Program-made: the position numbers and the translations under genes
The notes under the pieces: generated by a model
What the model was told of the DNA's origin: nothing
Databases searched by the model: none
Seen by the model: the letters and a program-made list of their open reading frames with translations, nothing else
Shown: positions 18,740-26,430 of the stretch, piece by piece
Layout: every line of letters begins with the position of its first letter
Numbering within the stretch: the first letter of the stretch is position 1
NCBI GenBank assembly: GCA_016927595.1
Contig: JAFGMI010000013.1
Coordinates: 1-64,000 of the forward strand
Reading direction: 5' to 3'
Source of the DNA: Melioribacteraceae bacterium
Lineage (GTDB): Bacteria > Bacteroidota > Ignavibacteria > Ignavibacteriales > Melioribacteraceae
DNA: 64,000 bases

Positions 18740-19429
18740 ATGATAAAAACAGACAATCTTAAAAAATTGTATATAACTGAAGAAGTGGAAACTACAGCTT
18801 TAAATGATGTTAACCTTGAAATTGAAAAGGGTGAGTTTGTTTCGGTCATGGGACCATCAGGTTGTGGTAAATCAACGTTGCTGAACATTCTCGGGCTTCT
18901 GGATAATCCGAGTGCCGGAAAATACTTTTTTAACGGTGAGGAAGTATCTTCTTATTCTGAACGGCAGAGAGCCAAACTACGAAAAGAAAACATCGGTTTT
19001 GTATTTCAGAGTTTTAATCTTATTGATGAACTGACCGTATTCGAAAATGTAGAGTTGCCTTTACTTTATCTCGGATATAACAGCAGCGAACGAAAGAAAA
19101 AGGTAAATGAAGTGTTGGAACGTATGGAGATAATGCACAGGGTTAATCATTTTCCGCAGCAGCTTTCGGGTGGTCAGCAGCAGCGGGTTGCAGTTGCCCG
19201 TGCTATTGTTAGTAATCCTAAAATTATTTTAGCTGATGAACCAACAGGAAACCTCGATTCCGAAAGAGGAGATGAGGTTATGAGTCTTTTAACGGGACTT
19301 AATGAAAACGGAACGACAATTGTAATGGTTACCCACTCACCTACGTATGCAGAATACGGCAACAGGATTGTTCACCTGTTTGACGGTCATATTGTCACAG
19401 AGAATTTCAAAGAAAAATTCCATGTCTAG
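18740..19429 (+). CDS. ABC transporter ATP-binding protein, MacB/LolD-like
   Basis: A 229-residue ATPase of the MacB/LolD/FtsE class. Walker A is GPSGCGKST (about 39-47), the Q-loop is in [10 protein letters not shown], the ABC signature is LSGGQQQR, Walker B is IILADEPTG, and the H-loop is in VTHSP. Every catalytic element is present. It would power export of lipoproteins, peptides or drugs together with a FtsX/MacB-fold permease, which is not encoded in this operon. GAGAGG lies 8 bases before the ATG. It is followed after 15 bases by a second, related ATPase gene. Confidence 0.93.
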   Translation: MIKTDNLKKLYITEEVETTALNDVNLEIEKGEFVSVMGPSGCGKSTLLNILGLLDNPSAGKYFFNGEEVSSYSERQRAKLRKENIGFVFQSFNLIDELTVFENVELPLLYLGYNSSERKKKVNEVLERMEIMHRVNHFPQQLSGGQQQRVAVARAIVSNPKIILADEPTGNLDSERGDEVMSLLTGLNENGTTIVMVTHSPTYAEYGNRIVHLFDGHIVTENFKEKFHV

Positions 19430-19444
19430 TACTCAGGGATTAAT

Positions 19445-20104
19445 ATGATAAGGCTCCAGGGAATTGAGAAATATTATAAGAATAAATTTGTTAAAACTTA
19501 TGTCCTTAGAAACATAAATCTTGAAATTAAAGAAGGCGAATTTGTTTCGATAATGGGTCCTTCCGGGGCAGGAAAGTCAACACTGCTTTATATTATCGGG
19601 ATGCTGGATACTGCGAGTGGAGGTGAGTATTATTTCCAGGATCAGCCGGTTCATAAATTTACCGAAAGACAATTATCCGAAATGCACAAGACGCAGATCG
19701 GATTCGTGTTTCAGCAGTACCACTTGATTGATGAACTTACTGTTTATGAAAATCTTGAGACTCCGTTGTTGTATCAGAAAGTCAAAGCTGCAGAGCGCAA
19801 GGGACGTGTTGCGGAGATACTTGACAGATTCAATATTGTTGCAAAGAAAGATTTATTCCCGAATCAATTATCAGGAGGGCAGCAGCAACTTGTAGCTGTT
19901 GCAAGAGCAATTATTGCGCAGCCGAAATTGATTCTGGCTGATGAACCAACTGGAAATCTTCATTCAGATCAGGGAAAAGAAATTATGGAACTGTTGAAAA
20001 AGCTCAACGATCAGGGCACTACGATAGTACAAGTCACTCATTCCGGGTCAAATGCCTGTTACGGAAACAGAATAATTAAATTATCCGATGGCTGGCTGGA
20101 ATAA
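19445..20104 (+). CDS. second ABC transporter ATP-binding protein, MacB/LolD-like
   Basis: A 219-residue paralogue of the upstream ATPase. It has Walker A GPSGAGKST, Q-loop FVFQQYHLID, Walker [10 protein letters not shown] and an H-loop in VTHSG. The signature reads LSGGQQQL where the first ATPase has the usual LSGGQQQR, so the final conserved basic residue is lost. The second D-loop region reads GNLHSD instead of GNLDS. Both changes could lower its activity and make the pair an asymmetric heterodimer with one degenerate site; this is inference. Confidence 0.92.
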   Translation: MIRLQGIEKYYKNKFVKTYVLRNINLEIKEGEFVSIMGPSGAGKSTLLYIIGMLDTASGGEYYFQDQPVHKFTERQLSEMHKTQIGFVFQQYHLIDELTVYENLETPLLYQKVKAAERKGRVAEILDRFNIVAKKDLFPNQLSGGQQQLVAVARAIIAQPKLILADEPTGNLHSDQGKEIMELLKKLNDQGTTIVQVTHSGSNACYGNRIIKLSDGWLE

Positions 20105-20130
20105 AATTTTTATTTTAATCGGGGGGAGTT

Positions 20131-20430
20131 ATGAAAGAGATATGCATTCCGATTCCACATTTCGGAGATCAGCAAATTGCTGAAGTCGAAGTAACTGTTA
20201 ACGGTAAAAAAAAGAAGTATAATTTCAGGGTCGAATCGTTTCCCTGGCTGCTTGAAGAAGAGGAGTTAACGGGGACTTTTTCAGAGACACAAATCAAAAT
20301 TGAGCACCTCAGAAAAATGCTGGACGAATACGACGATACCTGGGAATTGGTGCAAATATTCACTCCTCGTGACGGCTCAACTCATATACAGGTTTTATTC
20401 AGACAAAGAACACCGGAACCAGTATCATAA
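20131..20430 (+). CDS. small conserved-looking protein of unknown function in the export operon
   Basis: A 99-residue soluble protein without signal peptide or membrane segment. The N-terminal half reads like a beta sandwich (ICIPIPHFGDQQIAEVEVTV) and the rest is acidic and helical (EELTGTFSETQIKIEHLRKML). A strong GGGGGGAG ribosome site lies just before the ATG, and it follows the second ATPase gene by 26 bases, so it is probably real and co-transcribed. I recognise no family. It could be a cytosolic regulator or chaperone of the exporter. Confidence 0.7.
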   Translation: MKEICIPIPHFGDQQIAEVEVTVNGKKKKYNFRVESFPWLLEEEELTGTFSETQIKIEHLRKMLDEYDDTWELVQIFTPRDGSTHIQVLFRQRTPEPVS

Positions 20431-20553
20431 ATTAATAGTACAGGATATCCCCTATTAAAAATGAGTAAATAGTACTTGTTTATCTGCAATTTCTTATTTA
20501 TATTAAGTCTAAATAATAATTAAACTATATCCCGACTAATTCCGGAGTTGCAG

Positions 20554-21618
20554 ATGAAAATCAGTGCGTACTATATTATGTTCATTTTAATTGTTACTTC
20601 CTCCTTATATGCACAATTCGATATATTTCAGCCCAAAACAACGATCGGTGGTTATGGCGAACTGCATTATAACTATAACAAATCTGAAAACAGTAAAGCA
20701 GAGAAGACGCTTGATTTTCACAGGTTCGTAATGTTTTATTCTCATGCCTGGTCAGAAAAATGGAGTTTTAAAGCCGAACTTGAGCTTGAACATAATTTTG
20801 TTTCAGAAGGTCAGGGTGAACTTGAGCTAGAACAGGCTTATATAGACTACAGACATTCGGGTCAGTTCGGACTTCAGGTAGGAGTTATTTTGCCTTCAGC
20901 CGGACTGCTTAATGAAATACATGAGCCTCCGACGTTCCTCAGCGTGGAGAGACCAGATTACCATAAAAATATTATACCAACAACGTGGTTCGGAAACGGA
21001 TTATCGATTTACGGAGTACTTAAGGATATAGATTATAAAGTAACAGTTATGGAAGGACTTGATGCTTCAAAATTCACGATGAATTCCGGCATAAGGGGAG
21101 GCAGACAGAAAGGATTTAAGTCCGATGCTGAAAATTTGTTATACAACGCCAGGGTTAATTTTACCGGGATAAACGGATTACTTGCGGGAGCTTCGTTTAC
21201 ATATAATAATGCTGGCAAAGATTCCTCTAACATAAGTATCACATTGTTTGAAATTCACCTGAGATACCGTGCCAACAGCATTTATTTCGATGCAGAATAC
21301 GGCAATATAACTTACGGTAACCGGGATGTCGAAAGATCCACAGGATACTATATTGATCTTGGGTATAATATAGGGTCAGTACTGAATATTGAAACCGAAC
21401 TAATACCCTTTGTGAGATATACCGATCTTAACACAGTCGCATCAACTAAGACCGGCGGAGAAATTGAGAAACAGTACCATAATTCGAAATGGATGATCGG
21501 ATTTGCAGTAAAACCCATTCATGAAGTTGTCTTTAAAGTAGATTACAGCGAAAATGAGAACGCACTTTCAGGTATGAAAACCACTTACTTGAATTTTGGC
21601 GCCGGTTATATGTTTTAG
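20554..21618 (+). CDS. porin-like outer-membrane beta-barrel protein
   Basis: A 354-residue protein with a signal peptide (1-21, SLYAQ). The barrel opens with TTIGGYGELHYNY, a pattern of phosphate-selective-porin-like (OprO/P) proteins in this phylum. Many alternating strands follow, and the C terminus is aromatic (LNFGAGYMF), the usual signal for barrel assembly. The solute is unknown. The start ATG was preferred over a TTG six bases earlier because GGAG sits 6 bases before it. The FMN-binding gene follows after 8 bases, suggesting an operon. Confidence 0.83.
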   Translation: MKISAYYIMFILIVTSSLYAQFDIFQPKTTIGGYGELHYNYNKSENSKAEKTLDFHRFVMFYSHAWSEKWSFKAELELEHNFVSEGQGELELEQAYIDYRHSGQFGLQVGVILPSAGLLNEIHEPPTFLSVERPDYHKNIIPTTWFGNGLSIYGVLKDIDYKVTVMEGLDASKFTMNSGIRGGRQKGFKSDAENLLYNARVNFTGINGLLAGASFTYNNAGKDSSNISITLFEIHLRYRANSIYFDAEYGNITYGNRDVERSTGYYIDLGYNIGSVLNIETELIPFVRYTDLNTVASTKTGGEIEKQYHNSKWMIGFAVKPIHEVVFKVDYSENENALSGMKTTYLNFGAGYMF

Positions 21619-21626
21619 AGGATCAG

Positions 21627-22187
21627 ATGCGAATACTTTATTCATTCTCCGTCATTCTTATCTTTACCGTTAATATTTCTGCGAATGAAATCAAAGAACG
21701 GTGCGAAAGTATAATTTCAGAATATTTTAAAAATGATGTTCAATATTCTTTTTTTGAATATACTATTGAACCGAAAACGAGAAGCGAAATAGAAATTAAA
21801 TGTCAGCAGCGTTTTCTCTCTGATAAGGTTATAGTTTGGGAAATCAGAAAAGCGGATTCAATAAAAGCTTATGCTGTTTTAGACAATGTTTACGGAAAAT
21901 CGCTGCCGATTACTTTTCTTGTTATTTTTAACCCCGGGGGATCTGTTCTGAAAAGCGATATAATAAAATATCGGGAACCTTTCGGAGGGGGAGTTGCCAA
22001 TGAAAACTGGCAGCAACAATTCACAAATAAAAACAAGAATTCTGCATTTGATCTTGGAAGTGATATCCATGTATTGAGCGGGGCGACAATTTCATCGCGT
22101 TCCGTCACAAAAGGAATTCAAAAATTGGTCATGTTGATAGGAGAAATATCTAAAAATAATGGAAATAAAATTATATCAGTTAGATAG
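21627..22187 (+). CDS. exported FMN-binding domain protein
   Basis: A 186-residue protein with a signal peptide (1-19). Its C-terminal half is an FMN_bind domain (PF04205) with the flavinylation motif SGATISS (151-157; FMN would be bound through T154, as in RnfG and NqrC). Covalent attachment would need an ApbE flavin transferase, not encoded in this window. It probably passes electrons at the periplasmic face. Its 3' end overlaps the next gene by 29 bases, indicating coupled translation with that membrane protein. Confidence 0.85.
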   Translation: MRILYSFSVILIFTVNISANEIKERCESIISEYFKNDVQYSFFEYTIEPKTRSEIEIKCQQRFLSDKVIVWEIRKADSIKAYAVLDNVYGKSLPITFLVIFNPGGSVLKSDIIKYREPFGGGVANENWQQQFTNKNKNSAFDLGSDIHVLSGATISSRSVTKGIQKLVMLIGEISKNNGNKIISVR

Positions 22188-22656
22188 ATTACTTAAAAAC
22201 ATTCTGAGTACTTTTTTAGCACTCATAAGTGCCGCTCTATTAGTTGGTATCATTTATCTTGTTCAAACAACTAATGCTTCTAAAAGCGGGGTAGTAGAGC
22301 GATGGAACGGATCGGAATCAGCTTATAAGAATGAAGTTCAATTCCGTGAGAGTTTTCCTAAACCGGTTTCAGAAATGCTGGTAACAACACACAATCATCT
22401 TTTCGGATTCGCATTCATTTTTATATCAGTTGGATTGATTTTTTATTATAACTCTACAATCACCGGGTTCTGGAAATCTTTCCTTATAATTGAACCATTC
22501 ATCTCTGCATTTGTCACTTTCGGCTCAATATGGTTGGTCAGATTTTTGCACGAATATTTTGTATATCTGACTATTGCATCTGCTATTCTGATGTACGTAT
22601 GTTATTCTATTATGACCGTTGTTAGTTTATACGAGTTGAATATGAAGAATAATTGA
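22159..22656 (+). CDS. four-helix membrane protein with conserved-looking histidines
   Basis: A 165-residue protein with four predicted membrane helices (about 16-36, 80-98, 106-128 and 133-156). Histidines H78 and H80 (TTHNHLFG) sit at the start of helix 2 and H131 (FLHEYF) between helices 3 and 4, positions that could ligate heme or a quinone. I do not recognise a named family. Overlap with the FMN-binding gene suggests the two form one small electron-transfer unit; the heme idea is inference. Confidence 0.75.
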   Translation: MEIKLYQLDRLLKNILSTFLALISAALLVGIIYLVQTTNASKSGVVERWNGSESAYKNEVQFRESFPKPVSEMLVTTHNHLFGFAFIFISVGLIFYYNSTITGFWKSFLIIEPFISAFVTFGSIWLVRFLHEYFVYLTIASAILMYVCYSIMTVVSLYELNMKNN

Positions 22657-22661
22657 ACTTT

Positions 22662-23570
22662 TTAATACTTTCTTATGGGTATCCTAAATCCGGATACTTT
22701 GATAATGCTGAAAATTAATGCTGCAGCACCGATCCATTGTACGGGTCCAAGAATATTATCCCTGATAAAATATTCAAGAACAATTGCTGTTAGTGGAAAG
22801 GATAACTCGCATATAGTTGCCACAGATGCTGAAATTCTTTTTAAACCGAAGTAATATAAAAATATTGCCAATCCGCCTGAAGTAAAAACAATTATGGTAA
22901 ACACCAGCCATTGATCTGTAGTTACCTGATCTATGGAACTGAATTCCCCCAGACTCAGTACTATGATTATCATTATTACAGTCGTTAAAAGAAATCTGAG
23001 ATATGTGCCGGTAGCATAAGTAACATTTTTTAATGCACGCTTACTTAGAACGGTTGAAAATCCGAAACTGAATGCAGCTAACAGCGCATACAGAGCAGCA
23101 ACCGGAGTTTTATCACCTGTAGAAATATTCGGGAGTGTAGTGCCGAATGTCATGAAATATGTCCCGGCTATAGCTACCGTTGCCCACAAAATGAATTCCT
23201 TTGGCAATTTTTCTTTTAAGAATAAGGCAGCAAGTAAAATTGCAAACAGAGGTTGGAGTTTCTGGATAAGTACCACAATGGAAAGGTTTACGTAATTTAC
23301 ATAGAACAACGCCTTAGTAATTGCCATAGTACCTACTGCGCCACCAAAAAATGCAACACCTGCAAACGCAAGCAGATCTTTAATCGGTAAGGCAATAAAT
23401 GATTTGTAATTTTTTAAGAATACCGTGCTTAGTAAAACGGCAACAATACCACTCTCAATTAAAACTACAACCGGCACCGGAAGCGTATAAAGGTAGGGTC
23501 TGAGAACTATACTGTCGATTCCCCATAATGAAGCGGCTGTTATTACGAATAAAGGTGCAAACCTATCCAT
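22662..23570 (-). CDS. EamA/DMT-superfamily transporter
   Basis: A 302-residue inner-membrane protein with ten predicted helices arranged as two EamA repeats (about 5-140 and 155-295). The second repeat has the typical signature in TICELSFPLTAIVLEYFI. Members export amino acids, nucleosides or other metabolites; the substrate cannot be read from sequence. Its end nearly abuts the convergent membrane-protein gene, and it is divergent from the rhodanese gene across a 162-base gap. Confidence 0.88.
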   Translation of the reverse strand: MDRFAPLFVITAASLWGIDSIVLRPYLYTLPVPVVVLIESGIVAVLLSTVFLKNYKSFIALPIKDLLAFAGVAFFGGAVGTMAITKALFYVNYVNLSIVVLIQKLQPLFAILLAALFLKEKLPKEFILWATVAIAGTYFMTFGTTLPNISTGDKTPVAALYALLAAFSFGFSTVLSKRALKNVTYATGTYLRFLLTTVIMIIIVLSLGEFSSIDQVTTDQWLVFTIIVFTSGGLAIFLYYFGLKRISASVATICELSFPLTAIVLEYFIRDNILGPVQWIGAAALIFSIIKVSGFRIPIRKY

Positions 23571-23732
23571 TACTTAAACTTTGTTGAACTTTTTATTTGT
23601 GTTATCGGTTTATTTAATTGATGCAAATATAGGCAATTAAAGTCTAACAGAAAGATTAAATAAAATTTTTATCACGTTTTAATTTTGATCCGATCTGCAA
23701 TTTAAATAAACAAATAATTTGAGGATGCAGCG

Positions 23733-24602
23733 ATGGACAATATCGAGAGCAGAGGTTACATTAAATCAGAAGTATTAGTCTCAACGGAATGGGTTATGAA
23801 AAATCTAACCAAAAATTCAGTCAGAATTGTGGAATCGAATGAGGACCCGTTGCTTTATTCATCAGGTCATATTCCCGGTGCTGTGCAGATAGACTGGACG
23901 AACGATCTCAATGATCATGTGAGACGAGACTATCTGGATAAAAACGGCTTTGAAAAGCTGATGAGCAGCAATGGTATATCCAACGATACAACCGTGGTTT
24001 TTTATGGCGATAAAAATAACTGGTGGGCATGTTATGCTTTCTGGATATTCCAGCTTTTCGGTCATGCAAATTCGAAAATTATGGACGGCGGCAGATTGAA
24101 ATGGATAAATGAAAAGCTACCGTTGGCTAAGGATTTACCCACTTATCCTCAAACTGAATACATTTCCCCCATGCGTAATGATCATGAGATAAGAGCTTTC
24201 CGTGACGATGTGTTGCGGCATGTAAGAAATGGATTACCGCTTGTTGATGTCAGAAGTCCCGAAGAGTTCAATGGTCTCCGGCTGCATATGCCGGATTATC
24301 CGAATGAGGGATCATTGCGGGGAGGTCATATTCCCGGAGCCGTTAATATTCCATGGGCTGAAGCAGTAAATAGTGCTGATGGCACATTCCGATCTGCTGA
24401 TGAGCTTAGGCAAATTTATGAAATTGATAATCATCTGCAGAAGGATGATGAATTAATTACTTACTGCAGAATAGGCGAACGTAGCAGCCACACCTGGTTT
24501 GCATTAACTTATTTACTCGGATACGAAAATGTAAGAAACTACGACGGGAGCTGGACAGAATGGGGAAATATGGTCGGCGTTCCTGTTCAAAAAGGAAAAT
24601 AA
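23733..24602 (+). CDS. two-domain rhodanese, sulfurtransferase
   Basis: A 289-residue cytosolic protein with two rhodanese domains (about 12-130 and 155-285). The catalytic Cys is C245 in the loop CRIGERSS of the second domain; the first domain is the inactive, structural copy, as usual. This loop is of the thiosulfate sulfurtransferase type. It moves sulfane sulfur to an acceptor. The sufE gene follows after 26 bases, so it probably supplies sulfur for cluster assembly or cofactor synthesis. Confidence 0.92.
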   Translation: MDNIESRGYIKSEVLVSTEWVMKNLTKNSVRIVESNEDPLLYSSGHIPGAVQIDWTNDLNDHVRRDYLDKNGFEKLMSSNGISNDTTVVFYGDKNNWWACYAFWIFQLFGHANSKIMDGGRLKWINEKLPLAKDLPTYPQTEYISPMRNDHEIRAFRDDVLRHVRNGLPLVDVRSPEEFNGLRLHMPDYPNEGSLRGGHIPGAVNIPWAEAVNSADGTFRSADELRQIYEIDNHLQKDDELITYCRIGERSSHTWFALTYLLGYENVRNYDGSWTEWGNMVGVPVQKGK

Positions 24603-24628
24603 AAAATCAGAATTAATATTTATAAACA

Positions 24629-25057
24629 ATGACTAAGTATCCACAAAAATTACAGGCTATAGTTGACGAGATTAATTCCACGTTTGATAGAAATGAAAGA
24701 ATACAGTTTTTGATAGAGTATTCGGAAAAGTACGAAAAAGTTTCTGAGGAGATCGCAAACAAACCGTATCCTGAAGAAAACCGGGTCGAATATTGTGAAT
24801 CTGATGCTTATGTATGGACAGCTGTTGATCAAAATAAAAGAGTTCAGCTATATTTTGCAGTAGAAAATCCAAGCGGAATATCTGCTAAAGCGCTTGCAGC
24901 AATTCTAAGTGAGTCATTAAACGGTGAGAAAGCTGAAACAGTTTTTACAGTAAACTCAGACATAGTTTTCGATTTGTTTGGAAATGAGTTGTCTATGGGA
25001 AAAAATCTGGGATTAACAGGAATTGTCAATAAGATTAAGCATCAGCTTACCTTATGA
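24629..25057 (+). CDS. sufE: SufE family sulfur-acceptor protein
   Basis: A 142-residue protein of SufE size and fold. The conserved cysteine that accepts persulfide is C56 in RVEYCESDAYVW (family pattern RVxGCxSxVW). SufE takes sulfur from a cysteine desulfurase and hands it on for Fe-S cluster assembly. Its partner here may be the rhodanese encoded immediately upstream or the cysteine desulfurase encoded near 44 kb. The Gly-to-Tyr change before the Cys is a mild departure from the consensus. Confidence 0.87.
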   Translation: MTKYPQKLQAIVDEINSTFDRNERIQFLIEYSEKYEKVSEEIANKPYPEENRVEYCESDAYVWTAVDQNKRVQLYFAVENPSGISAKALAAILSESLNGEKAETVFTVNSDIVFDLFGNELSMGKNLGLTGIVNKIKHQLTL

Positions 25058-25237
25058 TAATAACGCAATAAATTTCTGGTATTAATTTCTTTCTGATTTT
25101 GATACTCATCACAGATTTATGCTGACCACTAAAGAATGATAAATAATAACCGATTATAATTATGGAATAATGTCGATTTCTTATAAATAGATTCGGATGC
25201 AGCATATTCAAATGTTGTTGTTAATCATAGGTGCAAA

Positions 25238-25438
25238 ATGCAAAACTTAACACTTGAAGAAGCACGCAGATTTGTTAACCAGCATTTTAGTCTGTTTATC
25301 CAAAAACAGGAAGAGGCTGGATACCATTGCACAATTTTAATTAATGCTGAGGATTATGATTGCCAAGGCAAAAGTATATTTTATCTTAAATTCTGCAAAA
25401 AAGATGAATGTGAAAAATGTTATAAAATAGTCTGCTGA
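25238..25438 (+). CDS. small cysteine-rich protein of unknown function
   Basis: A 66-residue protein with six cysteines (C31, C42, C53, C58, C61, C66). The last four form CX4CX2CX4C, which could bind zinc or an Fe-S cluster. No signal peptide is present. AGGTG lies 5 bases before the ATG. It stands alone between sufE and the amidase gene, with 180 bases of apparently empty sequence upstream. It is probably real, but its family and role are not recognised. Confidence 0.55.
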   Translation: MQNLTLEEARRFVNQHFSLFIQKQEEAGYHCTILINAEDYDCQGKSIFYLKFCKKDECEKCYKIVC

Positions 25439-25556
25439 TTTTAGAGCACAAAATAATCTTGCCACTTCAGTAATTCAGATTCATTTAAATATATGCCCCG
25501 TTCCAGTTATTACCGGCAGCAAATATCAGTTCATAAAAGATTCAGAGATATTGTTT

Positions 25557-26315
25557 CTAAATAAGCCGGATGTCATCAAGAAAATTCAGTTTTTCCCTTA
25601 CCTCTTCGACATCATTAAAATTCAATTCACAGTTATAAATACCTTCTTTATCATCACAAACCATTATCTCATTTCCCATCGGATCATAAACAGCGCTCTT
25701 TCCCGGATATGAATGCTCCGGATCATTTCCGACTCTGTTGCAGCCTATCATAAAGCATTGATTCTCTATTGCTCTTGCTTTAAGCAGATGTGTCCAATGT
25801 TCAATGCGGGGTTTCGGCCAGTTTGCAATATTTATTATCGCTCCGACTTTTCTCTTGCCGTACAAACGGTACAACTCAGGAAACCTTAAGTCATAGCATA
25901 CGGATAATCCGAACAGCTGATTTTCTATTTTACTGGCAACGGGTTCACTTGACGGACTGAAATACTTGTCTTCTTTACCTGGACTGAAAGGATGTATTTT
26001 TCTGTATCGGGCGGATATCAATCCATTTTTGTCAAAGTGTACAGAGTTGTTGTAGTATTTATTATTGTATTTTTCAATTACACCTGCAATAATATGGATT
26101 TTTAATCGTGATGAAAGGTTAATAAAATATCGCGTGGAAAGTCCGTCTATTTCTTCGCCGAAGCGGGCAGTATTCATTGTAAATCCGGTCAAGGACATTT
26201 CGGGGAACACCATTAAATCAGCATCAACAGATTCAGGAATTATGTTACTGAGCTTTGCTATTGAGCCCTCTGGATTCTCCCATTCGGGTGAGAATTGTAC
26301 TATCGCTATCTTCAT
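25557..26315 (-). CDS. nitrilase-superfamily amidohydrolase, omega-amidase-like
   Basis: A 252-residue carbon-nitrogen hydrolase with the full triad E39 (FPEMSL), K106 (YRKIHPF) and C140 (SVCYDLRFPELY). The CYDLRFPELY context is typical of the Nit2/YafV omega-amidase branch, which repairs or hydrolyses alpha-ketoglutaramate and alpha-ketosuccinamate, or of deaminated-glutathione amidases. It is cytosolic and monocistronic, divergent from the SpmA-SpmB gene. Confidence 0.9.
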   Translation of the reverse strand: MKIAIVQFSPEWENPEGSIAKLSNIIPESVDADLMVFPEMSLTGFTMNTARFGEEIDGLSTRYFINLSSRLKIHIIAGVIEKYNNKYYNNSVHFDKNGLISARYRKIHPFSPGKEDKYFSPSSEPVASKIENQLFGLSVCYDLRFPELYRLYGKRKVGAIINIANWPKPRIEHWTHLLKARAIENQCFMIGCNRVGNDPEHSYPGKSAVYDPMGNEIMVCDDKEGIYNCELNFNDVEEVREKLNFLDDIRLI

Positions 26316-26430
26316 TTATTTAATCACATTTTCTTTTTACGAAAATAAGGATTTATTTTTTTAATAGAATGCGTATTTTGTTAGTCAGATTTTCATTATA
26401 ATTTTCAACTCTAACAAACTTCAAAATCAT

